This document shows positions 1 through 8,168 of a stretch of DNA of 64,000 bases, piece after piece. Numbering within the stretch: the first letter of the stretch is position 1; every line of letters starts with the position of its first letter. Source of the DNA: Methylomicrobium sp051061015 (GTDB lineage Bacteria > Pseudomonadota > Gammaproteobacteria > Methylococcales > Methylomonadaceae); the NCBI GenBank assembly GCA_051061015.1, contig JBPFEG010000058.1:1-64000 (forward strand), given 5' to 3'. A program made the translations under genes and the position numbers. The notes below the pieces were generated by a model. That model did not search any database and had not been told where the DNA came from. It saw only the letters and a program-made list of their open reading frames with translations.

Positions 1-122
1 TCTAGAAATCCCGCAGCGGCGACAGACAAACCCGGCATCTCGTGTCTGCGCGTAAAGGTTTACCCAATGAAGTCGCTGTTGAATTTCTCTGTTCATAAAC
101 AACAAGTATATTGCAACGATGT

Positions 123-314
123 CTATGAATCACACACATTATCCGAATAGATTGGATAGTAACCTTGAATATACCCATTCTGGTCGGCAATCGCCAAAAG
201 TTCAGCTTTATACTGAAACAATTCCTTGTCCTTATCGGTTACACCCTCAGGGCCGAACATTGTCTTGCCAGCCTTGATTTCTTTTAACAGCAATTGAAGT
301 GTCTTCAGTGTCAT
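123..314 (-). CDS. small hypothetical protein, 63 aa
   Basis: Short open frame that I do not recognise. The ATG at 314 is preferred over the upstream one at 371 because from there the protein reads as a compact, charged, soluble polypeptide (MTLKTLQLLLKEIKAGKT at the start), whereas the extra 19 residues look like untranslated leader. No signal peptide, membrane segment or cysteine motif is visible. The N-terminal half looks helical, the C-terminal half is rich in Gly and Tyr. It is convergent with nothing close by and lies alone at the window edge, so context gives no function. Confidence 0.4.
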   Translation of the reverse strand: MTLKTLQLLLKEIKAGKTMFGPEGVTDKDKELFQYKAELLAIADQNGYIQGYYPIYSDNVCDS

Positions 315-493
315 AGCTATATTCGTAGTGTAACAGTGGGAAAAAATTACACTCCATTTTATATCACACATTTATCTGCGTGTGTGATGGGTTAATTTTT
401 GATATGGGTCTATTGTTCTCATTAGGCTTCTAGGGGAACCGTGTAAGTTAAACAGTTCGAGTATTTACGAACAAATCCTTATTCCTAGGCAAT

Positions 494-1150
494 ATGTTCT
501 GCATGATGAAGTGCTTATCTCTTTTGTTCATTACCCTTACCGTTTCAGCATGCAGTCCTGTTGCGCGACCTTCCTGCCCTCCATCTCACACAGGCGATGT
601 GGTGTATATTGTCGGGCAAGGGTGGCATGTGGAAATCGGCATTCCCGTTGAGGAGCTGGACGAGAATATGTCGTTTTATCGCGAAATCTTTCCCGACGCT
701 CGCGTGATCATGTTTAGTTATGGCAAAAAGACGTTCTTCATTGCGCCAGCCAACACAGTGAGCGAATATTTGCTTGGCCCCTTCCCTGGTTCAGCAGCGA
801 TTCAGGTTGTGGGGCTCAGTGTCACACCGACAGAGGCTTATCCTCCTGAAAATACTGTCACGCTTCTCTTGCCGCCGAATGGCAGCCGATCTCTGTCAGC
901 GCATATCTGGAAAGATATAGTCAAGGACGAGTCTGGAAAGCCGCAAATAATTGCGCACAGCACCCATCCCACCGGACTGTTTTATGCGGCGCATAGCGAA
1001 TATAACCTCTTCCATACCTGCAATACATGGGTAGCCAATGCGCTTCATAACGCAGGGCTTTCGGTGTCCGACAACAATGTTATCTTCTCGAATCAAGTAA
1101 TGACTCGCGTCACCGAAGCAGCTGAAGAACAGTGCAAAATTTTACGGTGA
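494..1150 (+). CDS. DUF2459 family lipoprotein
   Basis: A 218-residue protein with a lipoprotein signal peptide: hydrophobic segment at residues 8-18 followed by a lipobox ending SAC with the lipidated Cys at 20. The mature part matches what I know of the DUF2459 (TIGR02117) family: VYIVGQGWHVEIGIP near residue 37, a central FFIAP segment, and a C-terminal HTCNTWVANALHNAGL motif near residue 175. Family members are thought to have an NlpC/P60-like papain fold, which would make the HTCNTW cysteine and the GWH histidine candidate catalytic residues; that is family-based inference and no substrate is known. The last codons overlap the 3' end of the convergent repeat lipoprotein by 9 bases. Confidence 0.8.
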   Translation: MFCMMKCLSLLFITLTVSACSPVARPSCPPSHTGDVVYIVGQGWHVEIGIPVEELDENMSFYREIFPDARVIMFSYGKKTFFIAPANTVSEYLLGPFPGSAAIQVVGLSVTPTEAYPPENTVTLLLPPNGSRSLSAHIWKDIVKDESGKPQIIAHSTHPTGLFYAAHSEYNLFHTCNTWVANALHNAGLSVSDNNVIFSNQVMTRVTEAAEEQCKILR

Positions 1151-1348
1151 AATTATTTTGCTATCAGGCGGAACCACGACTGTGCCATTTCTATTGGGTG
1201 GAACGACGACTGTTCTATTGCTACTAGGCGGAACGACGACATTGACCTCCTTTGGCTCCGATGCACCGCCGCCACTAGAGGAGCTGCACGCGGTAAGGGC
1301 TAGCATGCTAAGGATGAGAAAGATTGGAAGGATTTTTTTGGGTGTCAT
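1142..1348 (-). CDS. small lipoprotein with VVVPP tandem repeats
   Basis: Encodes 68 residues: a signal peptide of about 20 residues with lipobox LTAC, a serine/glycine linker (SSSSGGG) and then three degenerate copies of a 10-11 residue unit built on VVVPPxxNRT. The DNA shows the same periodicity, with the unit GGCGGAACNACGACT recurring at about 1168, 1198 and 1228 on the plus strand. Such a protein would be tethered to a membrane with a short, extended Pro/Val tail. No enzymatic domain is possible at this size. It converges with and slightly overlaps the DUF2459 gene. Upstream (minus strand) an AAGGAG-like site lies just before the ATG at 1348. Confidence 0.65.
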   Translation of the reverse strand: MTPKKILPIFLILSMLALTACSSSSGGGASEPKEVNVVVPPSSNRTVVVPPNRNGTVVVPPDSKIISP

Positions 1349-1856
1349 TGAATATCTCCTTTTGTGTTATGTCCATAATAATTTATGCGTAATGAGATTT
1401 AACCAACTTATACCAAGAATCATATAATTCGCACTTACCATCACTTTTCCTTAATTTTGCCTTTGACTGGATTTTTGTTCATGATGACTTCTGATAATTG
1501 ATTTAATTGGCCACAGCAAATTAGTATCTACTCATTCAAATTTATACTGTACTCGGAATATTGAACGCGGTCTGTACGTCAGCGAGCATTACTAAGTGAT
1601 ACAAATAGCCGCAAAAATTGTTCATCTAGGCCGGACGCGAGTTAGGGTGTGAGAAGGACGCCACGAGTTTCCCAATATGGGCAAATAATGCCTAGACTAA
1701 AATACAGCTAGATAATATAGGTAAACTATATAAGAGTCGGAAGAAATAAAATTTCTCTTGTAAGTGTTCTTCTGTGGATTTACAGAATATGAAAGTTCAC
1801 ATTTGCCATTTGTGATAGGACGATTTGATTCTAATCTTTGCAAATAGGTTTTTAGT
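1349..1856. other. gene-poor AT-rich stretch
   Basis: No convincing gene. The longest open frame (minus strand, 1697-1906) encodes a Cys/Tyr-rich peptide with no recognisable motif and no good ribosome binding site. Confidence 0.5.
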
Positions 1857-2145
1857 ATGAACGTGAATAACTTTCCGGACAGGCATTGGGGAAAGCATTT
1901 GATCATGAGGTTACAGGCTAGAATCCGCGCCTAGAATCGGATGCGATTGAGCTAGGGAAATCTATTGCTCAACTGAGAAAGGCGCTAAAAACGCTTCAGG
2001 TTCGCTGTAGAACGGCTCTAGGATAAAGTACGCACTGGCAGCGGAACTATCGCAGAAAATACCAAAAAGTGAATTTGAGGACCTGTTAACAAAACTGTTA
2101 ACTTTTTTGAAATTCAGTAGCAGTAAGTTACTGATTTTGAAATGA
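1857..2145 (+). pseudogene. possible frame-disrupted small gene
   Basis: Three consecutive plus-strand open segments in different frames join end to end: 1857-1934 (MNVNNF..., ending LQARIRA), 1931-2026 (starts LESDAIELGKSIAQLRKAL) and 2026-2145 (starts KYALAAELSQKIPKSEFEDL). Read together they give a plausible helical, charged polypeptide of about 97 residues with two one-base losses. No family is recognised. It could equally be chance; the support is only the protein-like composition of the two later segments. Confidence 0.2.
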
Positions 2146-2155
2146 AAAGATAAAA

Positions 2156-2246
2156 TGGCGGAGAGACAGAGATTCGAACTCTGGGTGGGCTACAAACCCA
2201 CGACGGTTTTCAAGACCGCTGCCTTAAACCACTCAGCCATCTCTCC
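2156..2246 (-). tRNA. tRNA-Ser (anticodon TGA)
   Basis: Read on the minus strand the segment folds as a class II tRNA. The acceptor stem GGAGAGA pairs with TCTCTCC, followed by discriminator G and an encoded CCA. A D-arm (GGCTGAGTGGTTTAAGGC), an anticodon loop CTTGAAA with anticodon TGA, a long variable arm (GTGGGTTTGTAGCCCAC) and a T-arm with GTTCGAATC are all present. The long variable arm and TGA anticodon identify tRNA-Ser reading UCA. Its length of 91 nt including CCA fits. Confidence 0.97.
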
Positions 2247-2479
2247 GTGAGCCCGATATTATAACCGAACCATATTTTATTGCAAGACTCTCTGCCCTAT
2301 TTTTTCTTCGTGACCGCAATTGCTGCGGTATTTTTTCCTCTCTGGCGAGGCCAGATTAGTTTTTTATCTCAGTCGAATCCGAGCTGTTTTTATTCTCTCT
2401 TTGATTCTAAAAGCCTTTTTTGAAGCGATATTTTTTTCTGTTCCAAGGTGTGTGAACCTCCCACTCTTTTTCCTTTCAA
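2247..2479. other. intergenic leader region ahead of nrdJa
   Basis: T-rich stretch without a credible gene; the open frame at 2320-2523 is low complexity (Phe/Leu) and overlaps the NrdR-like boxes. No cobalamin riboswitch was recognised. Confidence 0.4.
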
Positions 2480-2526
2480 ACACTATATATTGTAGTATTA
2501 TAAACACAAATGACCACATATAGACA
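2480..2526 (+). promoter_or_regulatory. tandem NrdR-like boxes upstream of nrdJa
   Basis: The 16-mer at 2480-2495 (ACACTATATATTGTAG) matches the NrdR-box consensus ACACWANATNNWGTGT at nearly every defined position. A second, more degenerate box begins exactly 31 bases later (2511-2526) and keeps the central C-A-AT-WG positions. Two boxes spaced by three helical turns is the usual architecture of NrdR repressor sites ahead of ribonucleotide reductase genes. The pair lies about 90-135 bases before the nrdJa start, so it would fit NrdR repression of this operon. Confidence 0.65.
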
Positions 2527-2615
2527 TTTTCTCCAGCAGAGCCCCACTATATAACTTGCTGATTTAATGTCATTTTATTCCTCTTTACCCACGGACTTAG
2601 CAGAGAGAGATCGCC

Positions 2616-4766
2616 ATGACAGCACTTCTTCATGTCATCCCCAACAACGTGACCGACATTCCTTTTCAGGATGCCTCGCTCGACATCTGGGACACCAAAT
2701 ACCGCCTGAAAACCAAAGAAGGCGAGGCAATCGATGCAACGATGGACGAGACCTATCAGCGGGTCGCGAAAGCGCTGTCGGAAGTCGAAATCGGCAAGCC
2801 GAAGCAGGAGAAATATTACAAGGAATTTCTCTGGGCGCTGCGTCAGGGTGCGATTCCGGCCGGACGCATTGTTTCGAACGCAGGCGCGCTGGCACACAAG
2901 CCGGCGACTTCGACGATCAACTGCACCGTGTCCGGCACGATCGGCGACTCGATGGACGACATTCTGGCCAAGGTACACGAAGCCGGACTGACCCTGAAAG
3001 CCGGCTGCGGCATCGGCTATGAATTTTCGACCCTGCGTCCGAAAAACGCCTACGTATCGGGCGCCGGCGCTTATACTTCGGGCCCCTTGTCGTTCATGGA
3101 CATCTACGACAAGATGTGCTTCACCGTCTCTTCAGCCGGCGGCCGCCGCGGCGCGCAAATGGCAACCTTCGACGTCGGCCATCCGGACGTGGTCGAGTTC
3201 ATCCGCGCCAAGCGCGAAGACGGCCGTCTGCGCCAGTTCAACCTGTCGCTGCTGATCACGAAGGAATTCGTCGAAGCGGTCAAAAACGACCTGCCCTGGC
3301 CGCTGTCGTTTCCGGTCACCGACAAGGAAGCCAAGACCGACAAACTGGATCTGAGCGACAGCAAGCAGATCATCTGGCGCGACATTCCTGGCAAGGAAGG
3401 CTATATCGTGAACAACGACGGCCTGGTCGCCTGCCGGGTCACCAAGACGATGCCGGCGCGCCGCCTGTGGGACATCATCATGAGTTCGACCTATGATTAT
3501 GCCGAACCCGGCTTCATCCTGATCGACAAGGTCAACGAGATGAACAACAACTGGTTTTGCGAAAATATCCGCGCGACCAACCCCTGCGGCGAACAGCCCC
3601 TGCCCCCTTACGGCAGCTGCCTGCTCGGCTCGATTAACCTGACCAGCTTCGTGGTCAAGCCGTTCACCAGCGAGGCGCATTTCGACTGGGACACTTACCG
3701 CAAAACGGTGCGCATCTTCACCCGCATGCTCGACAACGTGGTTGAAATTAACGGCCTGCCGCTGTCCAAGCAGCGCGACGAAATATACAGCAAGCGCCGG
3801 CATGGCATGGGCTACCTGGGTCTGGGCTCGACGGTGACCCTGCTCGGGATGAGGTACGGCGATACCGAATCGCTGCGCTTTACCGAAGAAGTGACCAAGG
3901 TGCTCGCGGTCGAAGGCTGGAAGGAAGGCCTGGCGCTGGCGAAGGAAAAAGGCCCGGCCCCGATCATGGAGCAACTATTCACGGTGACCGGCGAAATGCT
4001 GCATAAGCGTCCGGAAATGATCGCGGATGGCTACAAGATCGGCGACCAGGTGCCCGGCAAGGTGCTGCACGCGAAATACAGCCGCTACATGCAGCAGCTG
4101 GCCGACGTCGAGCCCGGCCTGGTCGACGAACTCGCGCAAACCGGCTGCCGCTTCACGCATCACAGCTCGATCGCCCCGACCGGCACGATCTCGCTGTCGC
4201 TCGCGAACAACGCCAGCAACGGCATCGAGCCGAGCTTCGCGCACCACTATTCTCGCAACGTGATTCGCGCCGGGAAGAAATCGAAGGAAAAGGTCGACGT
4301 GTATTCGTTTGAACTGCTGGCTTACCGGTCTTTGGTCAACCCGAGCGCGATGCCGTACAGCGACGATCCGAAGCAGCAATTGCCGGCCTATTTCATCGCC
4401 GCCGACGACATCTCCCCGAAGCAGCATGTCGATATCCAGGCCGCCGCGCAGCTTTGGATCGATTCGTCGATCTCGAAGACCGCTAACGTGCCGACCGACT
4501 ATCCGTACGAAGACTTCAAGTCGATCTACGAATACGCGTATGAAAAGGGCCTGAAAGGCTGCACGACCTTCCGCTTCAATCCGGAAGTGTTCCAGGGCGT
4601 ACTGGTCAAGGAAAAGGACCTGGAAAACACGACCTACCAGTTCACGCTCGAAGACGGCCACGTGGTCGAATTTAAGGGCAATGAGGAAGTCGAATACGAC
4701 GGCGAAATCCACACTGCCGCGAACCTGTTCGACGCGTTGAAAGAAGGCTATTACGGCAAGTTCTAA
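2616..4766 (+). CDS. nrdJa: class II (adenosylcobalamin-dependent) ribonucleotide reductase, large part NrdJa
   Basis: A 716-residue catalytic part of a B12-dependent ribonucleotide reductase, which reduces ribonucleotides to deoxyribonucleotides in the cytoplasm without needing oxygen. The signature NPCGEQPLPPYGSC places the thiyl-radical Cys at 324 and one redox Cys at 335; the partner redox Cys is 103 (STINC). This spacing equals that of the characterised Thermotoga enzyme. There is no N-terminal ATP-cone. The protein ends before the TSCPD/zinc-ribbon C-terminal region, which is encoded separately by nrdJb two genes downstream, as in the split NrdJa/NrdJb enzymes of Pseudomonas. NrdR-like boxes lie upstream. 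GC-rich codon use typical of a core gene. It is followed after 13 bases by the YdcF-like gene. Confidence 0.95.
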   Translation: MTALLHVIPNNVTDIPFQDASLDIWDTKYRLKTKEGEAIDATMDETYQRVAKALSEVEIGKPKQEKYYKEFLWALRQGAIPAGRIVSNAGALAHKPATSTINCTVSGTIGDSMDDILAKVHEAGLTLKAGCGIGYEFSTLRPKNAYVSGAGAYTSGPLSFMDIYDKMCFTVSSAGGRRGAQMATFDVGHPDVVEFIRAKREDGRLRQFNLSLLITKEFVEAVKNDLPWPLSFPVTDKEAKTDKLDLSDSKQIIWRDIPGKEGYIVNNDGLVACRVTKTMPARRLWDIIMSSTYDYAEPGFILIDKVNEMNNNWFCENIRATNPCGEQPLPPYGSCLLGSINLTSFVVKPFTSEAHFDWDTYRKTVRIFTRMLDNVVEINGLPLSKQRDEIYSKRRHGMGYLGLGSTVTLLGMRYGDTESLRFTEEVTKVLAVEGWKEGLALAKEKGPAPIMEQLFTVTGEMLHKRPEMIADGYKIGDQVPGKVLHAKYSRYMQQLADVEPGLVDELAQTGCRFTHHSSIAPTGTISLSLANNASNGIEPSFAHHYSRNVIRAGKKSKEKVDVYSFELLAYRSLVNPSAMPYSDDPKQQLPAYFIAADDISPKQHVDIQAAAQLWIDSSISKTANVPTDYPYEDFKSIYEYAYEKGLKGCTTFRFNPEVFQGVLVKEKDLENTTYQFTLEDGHVVEFKGNEEVEYDGEIHTAANLFDALKEGYYGKF

Positions 4767-4779
4767 GATCGCGCGGCGG

Positions 4780-5367
4780 ATGAACTGGCATATCGCATCC
4801 GGGTGTCTGCTCGGCACTAGCATCGCTGTCGTTCTGGCGATAGCTGCGGTGATCCTGATCGACGGCTTTACCGATGATCTTGATAAAGCCGATACGGCGG
4901 TCGTTTTAGGCAATACGGTTTATCCGGACGGCACGCCGTCGCCGCGACTGAAAGCCCGGCTCGATAAAGCGGTCGAGCTTTACCGGCAGGGCTATTTCAG
5001 GCGGATCATCGTGAGCGGCGCACACGGCGTTGAAGGCTACGACGAAGCCCGGGTAATGAAGGACTACCTGATTTCCCATGGCGTCGAAGCAAAGGCCATC
5101 CTGCCCGACCCGAACGGTTTCAATACCTTCGAAACGGCCCGGAATACCGCCGCCCTGCTCCGCCGGGCCGAAGACAAAAGCGTAATGGTGATTACGCAGT
5201 ATTTCCATATTACGCGCAGCCGGCTCGCGCTGAATAAATTCGGCATAACCGAGGTCCGCTCGGCGCACGCGAACTATTTCGGCCTGCGGGACATTTACTC
5301 GCTGCTGCGCGAGGTCGTCGCGATTCCGGTCTATCTGCTTAAGAAAGGACCGGATGCCAAACTGTAA
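4780..5367 (+). CDS. YdcF/SanA/ElyC family (DUF218) membrane-anchored protein
   Basis: A 195-residue protein with one N-terminal hydrophobic segment (about residues 10-28) and a DUF218 domain: AVVLGNTVYPDGTPSPRLKARLDKAVELY (residues ~39-67), then IIVSGAHG, a DEARVMKDYL helix, ETARNTAALL and the VITQYFHITRSRLAL segment. This order is typical of the SanA/YdcF fold, linked in enterobacteria to envelope integrity and peptidoglycan or lipid-carrier metabolism; the exact reaction is unknown. The gene begins 13 bases after nrdJa and ends 65-77 bases before nrdJb, so it is probably co-transcribed with them, which is an unusual position since NrdJa and NrdJb are normally adjacent. Confidence 0.85.
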   Translation: MNWHIASGCLLGTSIAVVLAIAAVILIDGFTDDLDKADTAVVLGNTVYPDGTPSPRLKARLDKAVELYRQGYFRRIIVSGAHGVEGYDEARVMKDYLISHGVEAKAILPDPNGFNTFETARNTAALLRRAEDKSVMVITQYFHITRSRLALNKFGITEVRSAHANYFGLRDIYSLLREVVAIPVYLLKKGPDAKL

Positions 5368-5444
5368 CCGGTTCAACGACCGAATTAACGATTAACAATT
5401 AAACAAACATTTCCGATACCGGAAGCGACCCGATGGGGAATTCC

Positions 5445-6134
5445 ATGACAATGCACAAAATCAGCAAAAAAATCGTCAGTTACAAAGTGCTGACCAACGA
5501 AGACAAAGCCGCCGCCGAACAGCCCGCGGTCGAGATGAAAAAGCAGGACCTGGAGCGCATGCACGAAAACGTCGAGCGCCCGGAAGTCTTGGTCGGCTCG
5601 ACCTACAAGATCAAGACTCCGCAGTCCGAGCACGCGCTGTACATCACGATCAACGACATCATCCTGAACCAGGGCACCGAGCACGAAGAGCGCCGTCCCT
5701 ACGAAATCTTCATCAACTCGAAGAACATGGAGCATTTCCAGTGGGTTCTGGCGCTGACGCGGGTTATCTCGGCGGTGTTCCGGAAAGGTGGCGATGCCAT
5801 CTTCCTGGTCGAAGAGCTGAAAGCGGTGTTCGACCCGCGCGGCGGTTATTTCAAGAAAGGCGGCGTGTTCATGCCGTCGCTGGTCGCGGAAATCGGCCAC
5901 GCGATCGAAGCGCATCTGAAGCACATCGGGATGATCAAGCCGGAAGCGATGACCGACCACCAGAAAAAGCTGCTCGACGAGAAGCGCCGCGAGTTCGAAG
6001 CCCTGCACGGTACCTCAGAAGGCCAGGCTTTTCCCGAAAAGGCCGTGCTTTGCAACAAATGCAGCACCAAGGCGATGGTGATGATGGACGGATGCATGAC
6101 TTGTTTGAATTGTGGGGAGAGTAAGTGTGGATGA
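5445..6134 (+). CDS. nrdJb: class II ribonucleotide reductase small part NrdJb (TSCPD and redox zinc-ribbon)
   Basis: About 229 residues that correspond to the C-terminal region missing from NrdJa. It starts HKISKKIVSYKV, carries a TSCPD-type domain (STYKIKTPQSEHALYITIND around residues 50-70; ALTRVISAVFRKGGD) and ends with a Cys cluster, CNKC at residues 203-206 then GCMTCLNCGESKCG. In class II enzymes this tail supplies the mobile cysteines that re-reduce the active-site disulfide. ATG at 5445 is preferred because GGGGA lies five bases upstream; an alternative ATG at 5433 would add MGNS. It should act in trans with NrdJa. Confidence 0.9.
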   Translation: MTMHKISKKIVSYKVLTNEDKAAAEQPAVEMKKQDLERMHENVERPEVLVGSTYKIKTPQSEHALYITINDIILNQGTEHEERRPYEIFINSKNMEHFQWVLALTRVISAVFRKGGDAIFLVEELKAVFDPRGGYFKKGGVFMPSLVAEIGHAIEAHLKHIGMIKPEAMTDHQKKLLDEKRREFEALHGTSEGQAFPEKAVLCNKCSTKAMVMMDGCMTCLNCGESKCG

Positions 6135-6288
6135 TTTGTAAATCTGCAGACCAATCTACCTAATATTAAACGCTGTTTTTCTTAGTCTTAATAAGGTACG
6201 CGATGCGTACCTTACATGCTGCCTCAAATACTCAAGTAATAACAATCTCAGCAACAAATTTGCCTGATAATCAATAGACAAAGATTAC

Positions 6289-7007
6289 ATGTATTTAATC
6301 TATATCGATGAAGTTAAATATCAGAAAGGGAAAGAACCATTTTACTGGCTTTGTGGATTAGGATTCTCAGAAGAATTTATAAATTTGGTTGAAGATCGGC
6401 TTTCCAAAATTTCTCTAAACTATTTTGGCTCAGCAATTTTAAGCAAGGAAACGGAGTTTCATGCAAAGGATATAGTACATGGAAAAAGTTTATATAAAGG
6501 TCATGATATTAATCGTCGTTTAACGCTTTATAAATCACTATTAGATGTTTTAGAGCACTGCCCAGAATTAAAAAAATTGAAGTCAGAATTGACCCGTCTA
6601 AAATGGTTAAAGATGACTATCAAGATATGGCTTTTATGTTTTTCATTGAAAAAGTAAATATATTGATGAAAGCATTGAAGTCGAAGGCTCTTCTTATAAT
6701 TGACCATGATAAAGACATGGTCAGTAGTAACGTGACCAGTTTGAGTACTTATAAAGAACACGGCACTAAATATCAATTTGGTTCAGATATCGAACATATT
6801 GTTGATACGATCCATCACACACATTCACACCATAGCCGCTTAATTCAGATGGCTGACATTTATACATATACAATGGCCTTAAAATCTAAGCAAGGAATAG
6901 GCTTTCCCCGTGCAGATATACTTCAATATAGCAAGGAAAATACCAATCTTACTTTTCCATCAAAATACAAATATTGGCCAACAGATCAAAGTTGGCTAGC
7001 CGCGTAG
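6289..7007 (+). pseudogene. DUF3800 family protein, interrupted by a -1 frame change
   Basis: Two open frames together make one DUF3800 protein. The first (from ATG 6289) begins MYLIYIDE, the family's N-terminal acidic motif of an RNase H-like fold, and contains FHAKDIVHGK. The second frame, open to 7007, has ALLIIDHDKD, HHTHSHHSRLIQMADIYTY and the C-terminal part of the family. The frames meet at an A7 run (6570-6576) positioned as A AAA AAA in the zero frame; reading -1 there gives an uninterrupted protein of 239 residues. Without a shift the first frame stops at 6657. It may be a real frameshift mutation, a homopolymer error or recoding. DUF3800 function is unknown; nuclease-like activity is only predicted. 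Confidence 0.75.
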
Positions 7008-7019
7008 GACCATAGGATT

Positions 7020-7038
7020 GGCTGAGGTACGAAGCCCA
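7020..7038 (+). repeat. dispersed motif GGCTNAGGTACGAAGCCCA, copy 1
   Basis: The segment GGCTGAGGTACGAAGCCCA recurs in degraded form at 10414-10430 and 10685-10703, always outside genes, which suggests remnants of a small intergenic repeat family. Confidence 0.5.
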
Positions 7039-7165
7039 TCAATCTTGAACGATCAGCTGCGAAACGCATCAATCGCAAACGATGCAATTCCTATTTTCAC
7101 TGCATCCTGCGGCCCAAGGTGCGCGTTAATTTTGTGTTTAGTAACCAAGACTAAGGGGATAAAGC

Positions 7166-7558
7166 ATGTTCGGAATTTGGAGCACATACAGTTAGCAATA
7201 CCTGCTCATTTTTTCTCTATCAACAGCCATTTTATTCTCGGCTCGATTATTTCTTGTTCCTATCTATTGGGCTCGCATGATGCGCTGGACTATTCCAGAG
7301 CACACTGACCTGGCGGTATATTTTGGGAGATGTCTTGGAGCTCTTGCGTTAGTTATCAATCTTATCGTGGTGCAGGCAGCCGTTACAGGCGAAGGCGTTG
7401 CAATTATATTTCAAGGGCTCAATTTGCTTCTGACTTTAATGGTTGGTGTGCATATTTACGGAGCAGTTAAACGTATACAGCCCATTACGGAGACGCTCGA
7501 AATTGGGTTTTGGTTTGCTCTGTTGTTATTGAACTTGTGTTTTCAGCCTGTTACTTAA
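7166..7558 (+). pseudogene. small multi-pass membrane protein with in-frame TAG at codon 10
   Basis: From ATG 7166, preceded by a good AAGGGG ribosome site at about 7153-7158, the frame reads MFGIWSTYS, then TAG (7193-7195), then QYLLIFSLSTAILFSARLF and onward without interruption to 7558. Reading through would give about 130 residues with roughly four hydrophobic segments (ALALVINLIVVQAAV, GLNLLLTLMVGVHIYG, FWFALLLLNLCF). A single C-to-T change from CAG would explain the stop. Translation could instead begin inside, at ATG 7274 or 7277, giving 93-94 residues. I do not recognise the family. Confidence 0.5.
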
Positions 7559-7703
7559 CATTTCGGTCGAGAGGGAGACTTCTATCGTCCCTGCCCCCTC
7601 CAGCCCTTTAAACCTAACCCAATACTCAACCATAATGTTCGCCACCGCTCGCGCCGGTAAGCTTCACGTTATGTGCCACTAACAGTATGCGCAGGAGGAT
7701 GAA

Positions 7704-8042
7704 ATGATAACGTTCAGAGAGGTAGCCGAGAACGTCGGCGTCTTCATCGATGGTTTAGGCGTTGCTGCAATAGTGGCTGGATTGGTGGTTGCCACCATCA
7801 GGTATCTTTGCGAAGGCAGGAAGGCCTTAGATGGATATAAGCAATATCGGCAAGATCTGGGGCGAGGAATTCTGCTTGGGTTAGAGTTCTTGGTTGCCGC
7901 CGATATTATTCGAACGGTTGCGGTCGCGCCAACGCTTCAAGGTGTGCTTGTTCTAGGGGTAATCGTATTGATCAGAACCTTTTTAAGTATGGCCCTGGAG
8001 GTAGAACTGGAAGGGCGATGGCCTTGGCAGGCACGCGGATAG
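7704..8042 (+). CDS. DUF1622 family inner-membrane protein
   Basis: A 112-residue protein with two or three membrane segments (about 15-33, 55-72, 77-93). The segment LGRGILLGLEFLVAADIIRTVAVAPTLQGVLVLGVIVLIRTFLS followed by EGRWPW is the hallmark of DUF1622. The start is supported by an AGGAGG site at 7694-7699 with ideal spacing. No biochemical role is known for the family. It sits alone between an interrupted membrane gene and the GrpB-like gene, in a region where neighbours are decaying, yet it is itself intact. Confidence 0.85.
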   Translation: MITFREVAENVGVFIDGLGVAAIVAGLVVATIRYLCEGRKALDGYKQYRQDLGRGILLGLEFLVAADIIRTVAVAPTLQGVLVLGVIVLIRTFLSMALEVELEGRWPWQARG

Positions 8043-8168
8043 ATCCGTAGGGCGGATTTGTGTCAGCAATACACCTTAAACAGAAGCAGACTTTAAAATG
8101 ACGGATTGCCTTCGGCGAATCCTTCTTATCTATCAAAAGCTCAAACGTTGGGTTACCTGAAAGAACGA

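Noticed and set aside
1697..1906. 69-codon minus-strand frame
   Set aside because: No ribosome site, no motif, overlaps a better-supported though doubtful plus-strand relic.
2247..2615. Cobalamin riboswitch ahead of the B12-dependent reductase
   Set aside because: No B12-box core (GCCACTG) or matching fold was seen; NrdR-like boxes explain control better.
3132..4913. Long minus-strand open frames inside nrdJa (280 and 312 codons)
   Set aside because: They are complementary to a clear GC-rich gene, have no family features, and are rich in Arg/Val as expected of antisense shadow frames.
7555..7703. Integron attC-like site after the membrane gene
   Set aside because: ACTTAAC and GTTATGT resemble outer core sites, but the inner arms do not pair and no integrase is present.
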